NCBI GenBank assembly: GCA_027575765.1
Contig: JANBPT010000061.1
Span: 23,135 to 87,134 of the forward strand
Direction of reading: 5' to 3'
DNA: 64,000 bases
Source of the DNA: Tieghemiomyces parasiticus
Taxonomy: Eukaryota; Kickxellomycota; Dimargaritomycetes; Dimargaritales; Dimargaritaceae
Shown here: piece after piece, positions 45,811-56,184 of the stretch
Layout of the letters: every line of letters begins with the position of its first letter
Numbering within the stretch: the stretch's first letter is position 1
Notes under the pieces: generated by a model
Seen by the model: only the letters and a program-made list of their open reading frames with translations
What the model was told of the DNA's origin: nothing
Database searches by the model: none
Translations under genes and position numbers: made by a program

Positions 45811-48012
45811 ATGACTACCGGAAAGCGTGTCCTCCTCTTGGGCCTACTGATGGCCGCCGCCCTCACCATGGTTCGTGGCATCGCATCCGAACCTGATGCC
45901 GCGGGTCTTAGCTTTGGTCCGGACCTCGGCCACCGCTACTACGACACTAGCGTCCAGGAGAGCGGAGTCTCGATTGACACAGATGATCCGCTCGAGGTGG
46001 TCCGCGAGTTCCTACTGAACAAGTTCGGTCTGAGCGCGGACGCCTACGTTGTGACTGACCATTACCACTCCGTCATGCCCCCGGTCCATCACGTCTACCT
46101 CCGCCAAGTCCTCCGCGGTCTGCCCGTGGCCAACGCCCGCATGAACATCAACATCGATGGGGAGAACCGTATCGTGTCGTACGGCTCCTCGTTCGTGCTG
46201 CCCTCTGATACTGATACCGAAACAGGGGCGAGTAGCGAGGCTCCGCGCTCGAATGGCTCCACTACGGCTACTCCGTCCAGCGAAGCCGCGGGCAATACCA
46301 TTACTCCCAGTCACGGGGCGTCCGACTCAACGGGCGCCCCGCGGCACTTTCGGCGCTCTGAGAATACCCTGTCGGCCACAGAGGCCCTGCTCCGCGTGGC
46401 AGACTTTCTCGACACCCCTGTCGCCGACCCTAGTGCCATTGCCGAGACGGTCCAAGGAAGCCTTACAGGGGAAGGGCCTGTGATGTCGCTGCAGGGCGTC
46501 GATGTGTCTGCCGACGCCGAGGATGTCCCCGTAGAACTGGCCTTTTTGGTGACCGAGACCGGCGAGTTGATACAGGTGTACGGAGTGATTCTGCGAACCG
46601 ATCTGCACTGGGTGCACGCCTTCGTCGACGCCCAGACGGGTCAGGTCCTCGAGTGTAACAGCTGGACATCGCACGCTCACGTCGGTGAGACCGCCGTATC
46701 GCCTACTCGTAGTTCGCCAGTGGCGTCGGAGGTGGTTGCGACCGCCCGGCCCAAGTATCAGTACCGCGTGCTGCCACTGGGTACCACAGACCCGCTCGCT
46801 GACCAGCGCCGGCTCGTGAACAGAACGGAGATTGGCGAAAAATACTTGGCGCACTGGCACAACCTGGGAAATGGTACCACGTTCACTGATACTCAGGGTA
46901 ACAATGTGCACGCCCAGGTCGACGCCACAGGTCGTGGGCAGTGGCAGAATCTACCGCGCCCGCAAGGCGGCGCCAACCTCGTCTTCGATTCCCCCATTAA
47001 CCTTGCCGACGAGCCTGAACGATACACAGACGCGGCTGTCACCAACCTATTCTACTGGAGTAACATTTTGCACGACGTGTTCCTCAACTACGGATTTGAC
47101 GAGCCCGCAGGAAACTTCCAACACACCAACTTTGCAACCGGGACGGGGCAGGGTGGTGACCCGGTCATCGCGAGCGGTCAGAGCGGGGCTGGTACCAACA
47201 ATGCTGATTTCGCCACCCCACCCGACGGCCGTTCCCCGCGCATGCGCATGTACCTGTGGACACAGACCACTCCGCGACGAGATGGTGACCTGGAGAACGA
47301 TATCATTATCCACGAGTACGGTCACGGTATCTCCACTCGCCTCACGGGCGGTTCGGCCAATAGCAACTGTTTGGCTTGGGGTGAATCACGCGGGATGGGT
47401 GAAGGCTGGTCCGACTTTTTCAGTGTCGTGTTCCGCACTCAAGCTGGTGCGGTTCGCCAAGCCTTCCCGTCCGCTGTGGCCAGCGAGGTTCATAGCACAA
47501 GTAAGGTGGGCGTTACAGAATCCGTGACTGATGCCCTAGCGGCCGTACCAGACATGGTGGTGGGCGAGTACGTGATGGGCAGCAAGGGAGTAGGAATTCG
47601 TCGCTATCCGTACTCCACCAGTCTGACCCGCAATCAGTTCACCTACGCCTCGCTCAATACCATTAGTATTTACGACGCTCACACTATCGGTACTGTGTGG
47701 GGCTCCATCCTCTACGAGGTCCTCTGGGGCCTCCTTGCCGAGCTGCCCTTCCAGCCGGACCTATATACTGCATCCCTCGACCACGGCAACACGCTAGCCC
47801 TCCAGCTGGTGGTCACCGGTCTGAAGCTACAACCCTGCCGGCCGACCTTCATCGACGCACGCGACGCCATCTTCCAGGCCGAGGAGCTGCTGATCCACGG
47901 CCAGTACAAGTGTACCCTTTGGCGCGCGTTTGCCAAGCGTGGACTGGGCTTCGACGCTAAACGGAATAACCGTACCTACATTGACGGCCACGCGCTGCCT
48001 GAGGGGTGCTAA
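45811..48012 (+). CDS. Secreted metalloprotease, fungalysin family (peptidase M36)
   Basis: Intronless, 733 residues. A signal peptide (about 1-26, ending near VRGIAS) is followed by an FTP propeptide domain (about 45-130; VVREFLLNKFGLSADAYV, VHHVYLRQVLRGLPVANARMN). A Ser/Thr-rich segment and a PepSY-like part come next, then the catalytic domain, which starts around residue 310. The zinc site is HEYGH at residues 501-505, with Glu531 in GEGWSDFF as third ligand; AVTNLFYWSNILHDVFLNYGFDE and the C-terminal FIDARDAI match fungalysins. The propeptide is cut on secretion and the enzyme degrades extracellular protein such as collagen, elastin or host/prey proteins. Intronless status is unlike most neighbours. 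All catalytic residues are present, so it should be active. Confidence 0.94.
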   Translation: MTTGKRVLLLGLLMAAALTMVRGIASEPDAAGLSFGPDLGHRYYDTSVQESGVSIDTDDPLEVVREFLLNKFGLSADAYVVTDHYHSVMPPVHHVYLRQVLRGLPVANARMNINIDGENRIVSYGSSFVLPSDTDTETGASSEAPRSNGSTTATPSSEAAGNTITPSHGASDSTGAPRHFRRSENTLSATEALLRVADFLDTPVADPSAIAETVQGSLTGEGPVMSLQGVDVSADAEDVPVELAFLVTETGELIQVYGVILRTDLHWVHAFVDAQTGQVLECNSWTSHAHVGETAVSPTRSSPVASEVVATARPKYQYRVLPLGTTDPLADQRRLVNRTEIGEKYLAHWHNLGNGTTFTDTQGNNVHAQVDATGRGQWQNLPRPQGGANLVFDSPINLADEPERYTDAAVTNLFYWSNILHDVFLNYGFDEPAGNFQHTNFATGTGQGGDPVIASGQSGAGTNNADFATPPDGRSPRMRMYLWTQTTPRRDGDLENDIIIHEYGHGISTRLTGGSANSNCLAWGESRGMGEGWSDFFSVVFRTQAGAVRQAFPSAVASEVHSTSKVGVTESVTDALAAVPDMVVGEYVMGSKGVGIRRYPYSTSLTRNQFTYASLNTISIYDAHTIGTVWGSILYEVLWGLLAELPFQPDLYTASLDHGNTLALQLVVTGLKLQPCRPTFIDARDAIFQAEELLIHGQYKCTLWRAFAKRGLGFDAKRNNRTYIDGHALPEGC

Positions 48013-49674
48013 CGTGCCCCGCCTTTTTTAATGGTCTTGTGGTCGTTACCGTGTTGGTGGTATTCGAGTAGGCAGCGGATCATCTGAATTATCTATATTG
48101 GCGTATTTATTAGGCTTGCCAATGTTGTATATCCAGGGGCGTATTTTCCTCTTCACTTTACTTGCCTAAACTAAAGCTGCTTCCGTTTCCTAAAATTCAT
48201 CAGGGAGAGACATCATACTCTGTACTCAACCACTTCCCCGCTTTCGACGGGTTCCAAAAAGTAGGCGGAATAAGCCCCAAAGCCATGAGTAGCAGTTGGC
48301 AACATCCACTTGGGCTTCAAGTTTATCCTCGACAGCCCAACTCGCCGCCTGAGTTGGAACCCCCTTTACCCTCCCCCTTAAGTTTCCTTGACCCACGGAT
48401 GGGCCCTCCAGCTGTGACCACTTCGTGGGGCTCTACCATCTCACCCTCCCTTCGTCTTTCCCGAATCCTTACCCTTCCCTATATTATTTCGTTTGGCCGC
48501 CTCCTCCGCATTCTTTTTTCCAATGAGCTCGCATTGTAAGACGCGCTTCTTTCCTCCCGCTACTCTTCGGCGTCCTCGTCACAGCGCCCGCGCTTATCTA
48601 TCAGCCTTTGTCACCCGTATCTCGAATGGCCCGAGTCGACCTGGGACCCCTTCACCCAGTGGCATCAGTGATCGACAGCGACTCTGTCGTCTCCGATAGT
48701 GTTTTCCTTTTTGACCTATATCCTTTCCTCAATTTAAGTTCGACGACAAGGTGCAGTGTAGTGCCTGGATGCCACCGCAGCTCCAACGAAATAGGGGTGA
48801 TATATTTAGCCAGCCTCTTCTTCCTCCCGTCATCACCGTGTTGACCATTCGTTCTCGTAGGGAGCCGTGCCATACAGGACACCAAAGCCTTCTCCCTATT
48901 TTACCCGCCTTTCACTTTTTTATCTATTTTCCTTTTATGCCTCTATTTTAACCATCTGTCGAGCGCAACCCCTGTTCTATTGGCACTTATAAGCCTGGTC
49001 TTGGAATTCATGTACGCAACGACCGAGAAAGCCACTCTTTAACCTCACAATTATTCTAAATCAAGTGCACTCATCACCCCACCTCGCCTCGTCCGTCCCT
49101 ATCCCCTACCTCCTTATCCGCTCGGCTGTTTTTTTTTGTCCCCCCCTCTTTAAATAGGCCCTGCTGCCCACAGTCAAGTTAATCGACTTCCCTCCTGTTG
49201 TCACCTCCACTACCATCTCGACCTCCTCCGTTATTTTTTTTTACACTAGCTATTCGAGAGGACTCTCCGTTAGTTCGAGTTTTAACAGACACCGCCACAC
49301 ACCCGACAGCGCCATTGCCCCGGCCGCTTTAGCGTGACTGTTTATATCATCGGAGTCCTTTACTTCGGTGTACAACGATACCAGGGAACCCTTTCATCAT
49401 TAATCACTGTATTGTCGTCACTCCTTACCTATCCGCGTTCTTGCCAGCAAGAACCTGCCTCTCGCGCTATACTCTGCTAGTCATTCTATTGCCACCCTGT
49501 CCCTCGGTTATCATCTGAGCGCCAGTCTTAAACGCCGTCTATTTTTCTGTTTGGGACCTACAATTACTATCGCTTGGCTTTATAGTCTCATCCGAGGAAT
49601 TCTTCCTTATATCCCGTAACTTCATAATCCGCATCTTAAATCTCGGCCCCTTTTGACTACTCAGTGGCTTCGTG
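48013..49674. other. Intergenic, no supported gene
   Basis: Mostly C/T-rich on the plus strand from about 48340 on, and probably the long promoter/leader of the next gene. TTTAAATA-like elements are near 49150 and several T8 runs occur. No coding sequence recognised. Confidence 0.5.
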
Positions 49675-50379
49675 ATGGTTCAATTGGTCTCCTCAGCTTT
49701 TATTACTGTGGCACTGGGCTTAGTTCTAGCCCTCACCATGTCGCTCGACGCCAGGCCTTATCCCCTGCCTGCGTTCCAAGGCAACGTCGTCAACGCCGAC
49801 AGTCCTGGTCTCTATCCTCCACTTGGCAGCGGCGACGACCAGTCCCTGCAGAACGTCAAATATACCACCCCCCCTGTCACCATGCCTACTAATACTGGTG
49901 CTGGCGGCAAAGAGAAGGTTATCGACCTGGCGGCACCAACAACTAAGGGGGAAGCTGCTCAACAAAAGCTTTACAACGGCCTCCAGGGGCTCGGTCGGTG
50001 GCTAGGCAACAGTACCATTTCTCTCGGCGCCGGCGTGGCAGGATTCATGGTTGGCGGCCCCGTAGGTGTCGCGATCGGAGCCGTTGGTTCTGCGGTCAAT
50101 CTTGGTTTTAACCAGGTCAGAAAATGGTATCGAGAACAGAAAGCAGAGAAGGGTTCGTCAGAGTCCACGCAAACCTTCACTAGCCAACCGACTTCAAAGC
50201 GGCAGCTACCAGAACAATCTCTGGTCAACCAGCCGATCCCTCAACAGCCAGGCCTCAAGCAGTCCTTATCTATCCCTTCAACGCACCAGCTGGCAATTCC
50301 TAACCAGCAGTTCGCAAATAACCTGCCTCCGCCGGGGTACATCGGCCTTCCTTCCAGCTATGGAACAATGTCCGCATAA
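49675..50379 (+). CDS. Small secreted protein with glycine-zipper-like segment, unknown function
   Basis: Intronless, 234 residues from the ATG at 49675. I do not recognise a family. A signal peptide (MVQLVSSAFITVALGLVLALTMS) is followed by a Pro-rich region. Around residues 100-150 lies an amphipathic stretch, YNGLQGLGRWLGNSTISL. It leads into a Gly/Ala/Val-rich hydrophobic segment, LGAGVAGFMVGGPVGVAIGA, with small residues every four positions, then VRKWYREQKAEKG. The glycine pattern is that of glycine-zipper segments that insert in or oligomerise at membranes. The C-terminal 75 residues are Gln/Pro/Ser-rich and probably disordered. There are no cysteines in the mature part. It could be a surface or effector-like protein; that is inference from layout only. 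AATAAA lies at 50792. Confidence 0.7.
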   Translation: MVQLVSSAFITVALGLVLALTMSLDARPYPLPAFQGNVVNADSPGLYPPLGSGDDQSLQNVKYTTPPVTMPTNTGAGGKEKVIDLAAPTTKGEAAQQKLYNGLQGLGRWLGNSTISLGAGVAGFMVGGPVGVAIGAVGSAVNLGFNQVRKWYREQKAEKGSSESTQTFTSQPTSKRQLPEQSLVNQPIPQQPGLKQSLSIPSTHQLAIPNQQFANNLPPPGYIGLPSSYGTMSA

Positions 50380-51162
50380 TCTGAAACTCTCTCTTCAGAC
50401 CCACCTCAAACACAATCCAAGTCTCGCTGACAGGCTGTGCAGACGCGATATCGACTCGTCGGTATCTGGATAAAACCAATTACTGTCTGCGCCGATACCA
50501 CCTCCTTGATTGCCATCAATCGATTGGTTTTTTTTTTTTACTACGTGTACATTCTTTTTTTCTTTCCTCTCCGCGTTTGACTGCATTTCGAAACCTACAT
50601 GGGATTCGTATACTTCTGCCTATCCGTTCTCTGGGTCCCTTGCGTAACTACCAATACACTACGTGTACCTCTGACTTTTGTGTATGTCATATTTGTCTGC
50701 AATAGTTCCCTAACCTTAACTTCTAATGGCGACTTAAAAAAAAAGTATCTGATTACCTCATGACAAGTGTTATGCATAGATCATGAAGAACAATAAAGTG
50801 AGGGGCCACGCGCACATTCCGAGTACAAACTCTACTACCAATGATTAATCGCAACCTTCGACTGGCATGCATAGGAAAAAAAAACACACACAAACCACCT
50901 GCTTACCACACTCTTGGTACGCGCTGTCCCAGGAAGATTAATAATTAAATCGCATTCTTGGTATCTAGCATCAAATGAAAATTCAACAAGCGTATTAGCG
51001 CCAAATAAACGCCACGTCTAGCAACCAATGTCCAATTGATGTGTATTGAGTGAGGCAGAGCTCCGGTTGTTCTAATATGATGCCTGGTACAGCTTGGGGA
51101 TCCGAGGAGTAAATGGTAATACGCTAGATTCCACGGTGTCGGCTGGTACTCCTTTACCATTG
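50380..51162. other. 3' intergenic region between the secreted-protein gene and the NRPS
   Basis: AT-richer than the flanks, with T10, A8 and A9 runs. AATAAA at 50792..50797 may end the plus-strand transcript. No gene recognised. Confidence 0.5.
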
Positions 51163-52494
51163 CTACTGCAAGTAACCCAGTAGGGTGTCACGCCATTTGG
51201 TTAGAAATTTTTTCGCAACGTATCGGGGAAGCAGGTTATAATGGTGGCGGATATCAAGATGGAGGTTATCACCCGCATGTTGAGCCGTGATACTGAGAGC
51301 ATAAGGCTGCTCATTGATACGGTGCAGTCGTCTCAAGCTCTCGATCAGGTTAGGTTTCTCAATAAACAGCGGGCCCTCGTTATTATCACCGGCAGCCGTC
51401 AATCGGGCAAGGTAGGAGAACGCAATCTGAGGCTGAATCTTGAATTTCTCACGAAGGTCCGGGTCCTGGAAATTATGCAGGTACTTGACCAGAGCGCGTT
51501 TAGGTCCCTCGCGGAGCATATCAGGTAGCTGCTGCTTGACCGCGCGCAATGCAGTGCTCATATTAAGCTCGGAAGGGGCGGTAATCGACAGCGGAAAATT
51601 GTGAGCAAAATGGCCTACGGTGCGTGTCACATCAATGAGATCCGGGCCTAGGGGCTGGCGGCCGTGGGTGAAAAAGTCTAGGCCGAGTACGCCCAGCCTA
51701 AACACAGAGACGTAAGTCTCTAATACACTAGCCAATATCAATTCAAGCTGTGAGGCCTGAAGCCGCTCACAAACGTCGAAAAGCAACCGGTGAGTTTCTT
51801 GGCCAGAGAGCGTCAATTGTAGGACACGGCCGTGGCTCAACTGACCATCGGGGGTCACATCAGTGGGGAGTGAGGTGGTCAGGAGCGGGATACCAGTCGG
51901 AAGTGAGATGCTGCGTGGGTCAATCTGCTGGGCCAACCGGAAGAGGTGGGCTGCCCACACCTGGAAGGGTGCCGTGACAGGTGGAAGCGGTCGATCGAGC
52001 AGAAGATATTCCACTTCCTCAGAAATGATGGCCGAGGTTAGGTAGTCGTTGGAAAGGTGATGGGTGCAATGGAAAAAATACTGGGTGCCGTTCAGGTCGA
52101 AAACCTGGAACTCGCTGAGGTGACCGTCCCAGAAATCCAGCCGCTGGAATGACTCAATCAGTACCACATTCATGTCCTCCACGGTGGCAACCTGGTGATA
52201 CTCGAAGCGGTAGTGTTTGGCCGCGGTGCTACCAATGCTATAGGACACAATACCAGTACTCGGGTCTCGACTAAAGCGGGCGCGGAGCATAGAATGGCGC
52301 TGTACAATGTGGTTTACGGCTGCCAACCACTTGTCTAGAGGATAAGGCCTGCGGATCTTAAATATGACCGGAATGGCGACTAGTTGGGGATTAATTAGGT
52401 CGCACTCGAATAGCTGCAGTTGGGCGGGCGTGAGGGATCCAGGACCTTCACCTGCAGCTGCTGATGAAATAGATGGAGCTAGGACCTCCGTAGC
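51163..52494 (-). CDS. NRPS segment: C-terminal condensation/epimerisation-like domain
   Basis: Follows the lone TGA at 52495 in the same frame. No ATG is present at the start of the segment, so it depends on the upstream frame. A 23-residue Ala/Ser linker leads to SLTPAQLQLFECDLINPQ and a C-superfamily domain. HHLSND (codons 52045..52062) keeps the HHxxxD catalytic pattern. DLIDVTRTVGHFAHNFPLSI, GPKRALVKYLHN and QIAFSYLARL correspond to epimerisation-domain motifs E5-E7, so it is closer to E than to a fungal cyclising CT domain. There is no T domain or thioesterase after it. The usual SWR of E domains after HHxxxD is not conserved (YLTSAII), so activity is uncertain. It may release or modify the peptide, or be structural. 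True stop is TAG. Confidence 0.78.
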   Translation of the reverse strand, partial: ATEVLAPSISSAAAGEGPGSLTPAQLQLFECDLINPQLVAIPVIFKIRRPYPLDKWLAAVNHIVQRHSMLRARFSRDPSTGIVSYSIGSTAAKHYRFEYHQVATVEDMNVVLIESFQRLDFWDGHLSEFQVFDLNGTQYFFHCTHHLSNDYLTSAIISEEVEYLLLDRPLPPVTAPFQVWAAHLFRLAQQIDPRSISLPTGIPLLTTSLPTDVTPDGQLSHGRVLQLTLSGQETHRLLFDVCERLQASQLELILASVLETYVSVFRLGVLGLDFFTHGRQPLGPDLIDVTRTVGHFAHNFPLSITAPSELNMSTALRAVKQQLPDMLREGPKRALVKYLHNFQDPDLREKFKIQPQIAFSYLARLTAAGDNNEGPLFIEKPNLIESLRRLHRINEQPYALSITAQHAGDNLHLDIRHHYNLLPRYVAKKFLTKWRDTLLGYLQ

Positions 52495-52497
52495 TCA

Positions 52498-55400
52498 AGT
52501 AGCACGGTAGGCCAGCTGGCGGATGGTGCTCTGGCGGTCGAAATCAGCTACCGTGAGGTTCAATTCGAGGCTCTGGCAGCGCGAAGCCAGTTGGATGGCA
52601 GTGAGTGAGTTTCCCCCGATCTGGTAAAATGTGGCGTCCAGTCCAATAGTACTGGGATCTAAGCGTAGGCAGCTAGCCACTGCTTGAATTAGTTTGCACT
52701 CCGCGGGTAGCAGAGCAGACAGGTCGGGGGCGGTATACGCCGCAGCATGGAAGTCGCATATTGGTAGAGCACTGCGGTCCACCTTACCCACTCGGGTACG
52801 AGGCAATTCGACTAAGCCGATGATGGCGCTAGGTACCATGTAGTGAGGGAGGCGAGTGCAAACGTAATCGATGATGGCTTGTTCATCGTCTTCAAATTTT
52901 GGGGAAACATAGCCAACCAGGTGCGTATCCTGGACCAGAACGCAGGCCTGGGTGACCGTCGGGTGCGATTCGAGGACGGCCTCTACCTCGCCGAGCTCGA
53001 CACGGAATCCACGCACCTTGACCTGATGGTCAATACGGCCCAGACACTCGACCTGGCCGTCAGGGAGCCAGCGGGCCAGGTCCCCGCTCTGATACAGACG
53101 CTCGCCCGTCAGGGGCCAGGTAATGAACTTCTCCGCAGTCAGTTCAGGACGGTTCAGGTAGCTGCGGGCCAACCCCTTACCGCCCAGGTAGAGCTGACCG
53201 ATGATGCCGATGGGGGAAGGTCGCAGATGCTCGTCCAGGACGAGGCCCACCGCATTTGGCAAAGGGCGGCCGATGGTGACGGTGGCGCCGGGTTTCAGCT
53301 CGGCGCAGTGGGAGCCATTGGCCACCTCCGTGGGCCCGTACCAGTTGAATAGCCGTAGAGAGGTAGACCATTTATCAACCAAGGCTTGGCTGGACGGCTC
53401 GCCAGCGAGAACGAGGCTGTGCAGAGTTGGGAAATCACTGGGTTTGAACAGGGACACGAGGGAGGGTGTACATGCCGCCCGGGTGGCCTGCTGGAGGGCC
53501 CTCTTATGATCACCCCGGGTAATAAGGAGGCGACCACCCACGGACAGGGTGGTCCAAATCTCTGACAGAGAGACGTCGAAGGTGGGGGTGAGGAGCGTAG
53601 GCGTCACCACATCGGCCGTCATCCCGGTGGTCCTGATGAAGCCCTGTAGGCTTTTGGCTGCAGCCCCGTGTTCGTGCATCACACCCTTAGGGGTGCCCGT
53701 CGTGCCAGAGGTGTAAATCACGTAGGCCAGGCACCCAGCTTCTATTTCGGCCTGGCTCATTCGAGCGACTGCGGGGTCACTTTGGAGCCTTGACAGGTCG
53801 ATGGCGAGTTGGGCGGTGGGCGTATCGGCTTTGAAGGCGGCTAAAAGGGCAGGGGGCCCTACTACGGCCACACAGGCGGCATCGGCGAGAATGAACTGCT
53901 GCCGCTCGACCGGGTAATCTGGAGCAATGACCACGAAGGCTGAGCCGGCCATCCACACCGCCAACTGGCCGACGATGAGTTCCACCGAGTTGCCAGCCAG
54001 AATGCCAACCACCTGGTCAGGCCCACCCTTGCCAGTCTGGTGGAGTCGATGGGCGAGATGGGTGGCCATCAGGTGGAGCTGACCGTAAGTGTATTCCTGC
54101 TCACCGTCACGGATCGCCACTCGACCATGCCCCGCATGGACGCAGGAGAGGAAGCCCTCGTGGGCATACGAGTCGGTGGGGAGATTGATGGGGTTTCGGG
54201 CCCAGTCGCTGGTGAGAAACTCGTGTTCAGACTCGGATAACATGCTCAAGGAAATGACTAGATCTGAGGGCGACGTAGTGGCCAGCGAGCGGATGGTGGT
54301 TTCTAGGTGGCTCACGAAGCGTTCCACGTAGTCAGTGCTGAATACCCCGGATTGAAAGCTGGCCTTGACGTAGAGTTGCGTACCTTGGTGTGCTGCTATG
54401 AGAGTCAGGGGCACGTCTGTAGGGTCGTGACTGTCGAGGAGACTGAGGCGGATGGGCAGATCCGTGTCGGACTGCACTTCAGGGTAGTTCTGGTAGGCGA
54501 GAAGTACGTTGAAGAGTGGTTGCTCCGGGCTCATGCCGCTCCACCGGTGGATATTGGTCAGCCGGCAGTGTTCAAAGTCGTAGGCCGCCGTGCCATCCTG
54601 GTGGAGGGTCTGAAGGAGGTCACCCACGGTGAGCGCTCGGCCGATACGGGCACGGCAAGGGATGGTGCTGATGCAAGGCCCAATGGTGGACTCGACTTGT
54701 GCCACGGCCACGTTGCGGCCGGACACCACCGTGCCAAATACCGTATGCTCGGACCCCGTGTGGCGGTGGAGGACGATGGCTACAGCGGCTCTAAAAAACG
54801 TGGATACAGTGACGCCATACGACTGGGCAAAGTTGATGACTTGATCGCCTAATTCCAGGGTGCGGGCCAGGGTGCCATAGTATGCTGCATCAGAGGGCTT
54901 GACAGTCAAGTCGGGCACGCAGTAAGGGTCGACCAATAGGCTGGGTGACTCTATGCCATCCAACTGGGCCGCCCAGAACTGTTTGGCTTTAGTCGTGTCG
55001 CCAGCTTGAATATGCGCCACCAGCTCCTTCACCTGGCCTGCGGGTGGCACTACTCGCCCGGCATAGTTGAGCAGTAGGGCGTTCGTAAACAAGCCCCCTG
55101 ACCACCCGTCGAGGAGGGCGTGGTGAATTGAGATGACCAGGCGGTGGTGGTCCGGGGCAAGGTGAAACAGGCCGAAGCGGATGGGTATCTGCTTGAGGTC
55201 GAAGCCCTGCTCCCTTTCAAGCCTTATGTACTCCGCTTGGGCTAGTTCAGGGTCCAAGTCCGACCAGTCAGCCACGAGCCAGTGGGCGTTGGCGTGCTTC
55301 CTGACCATTTGCAAGTTGGCGAATGGTGTATCGGGCAGTCCCAACAAGAACTGGGTGCGGAGTATTGCGTGCTGCTGAGATGTTGTTGCCCAGGCCTCCT

Positions 55401-56181
55401 GGAGTCGTACTGTGTTCAGAGGACCTTGAATCGTGTAAATAAGCAGCACCATGTAGGCTGCCGGATCATTCAGTGTGGCCAGCAGCAGTCCTTCCTGAAT
55501 CGGGAGACAAGGGTACAGGTCGTCCACGTCAGCCAGGGACAGGTCCAAGGGAGGCAGCATCTCATGGACAGCCTGGCCAAATGCGGGCTTGGATAGACGG
55601 GCGAGGCCATAGTCGCTAGCCGTGCGGCACGGGAGGGAACTGGCTAGGGCGGCCTGGATGAGCTGCTGGAGGTTCTCAAGCCAAAGGTTGGTGATGGTAT
55701 TGGCTGTGCCCTCGTGGTACATCATAGTTGAGTAGTCGAGGTTTAGGGTGAGGCCATGTTTCATATCGTAATCACATGAGGCACTCAAGGCATGCTGAAC
55801 TACCTCGTCAAGGCTAAGGGTGTGCGACCAGCCGTTGCTAAGGATAGCTGGGGACCAGAAGGCGTCGCTGGCTTCAAGTTGATTGAACCGGCCGGCGTAA
55901 TTGAACACAACCCCGGTGGGCTGGGTAAGGGAGTTGTCACTGGTCAATTGCGAAGGATTCCTTCCCTTCAAGTACTTGAGAAGACCGTAGGGGAAGCCGC
56001 TGTCAGGAATGGAGTGCAGGCGCTGCTTGACGTGGGCCAGCGGACGCAGTACTTGAGGAAGGGATGCATAATGCTCACTCTGGCCGGTATGGAAAGCGAC
56101 CGGGTAGATGGCTGTGAACCAGCCGAGGGTGCGCGATACGTCAAGGTCCGAACGCCAGGGTTGGCGGCCATGGCCCTCCAT
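52498..56181 (-). CDS. NRPS segment: rest of E domain, then C-A-T module
   Basis: Begins directly after the TGA at 56182 with MEGHGRQPW, which is the internal E4 motif of an epimerisation domain and not a natural start. SRTLGWFTAIYPVAF, PYGLLKYL and VVFNYAGR complete the E domain (to about 55640). A C domain follows (about 55560-54240) with HHALLDGW intact. Next come an A domain (about 54190-52740) with VIYTSGTTGTPKGV, NWYGPTE, YQSGDLARW and RVGKVDR, and a T domain with FYQIGGNSLTAIQL (phosphopantetheine serine). Hand alignment to the GrsA numbering gives specificity residues D-V-S-A-V-A-W-N-G-K (235 to 517). The last residues before the next TGA are STIRQLAYRAT, the end of the T domain. The substrate cannot be named from this. 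Confidence 0.85.
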
Positions 56182-56184
56182 TCA

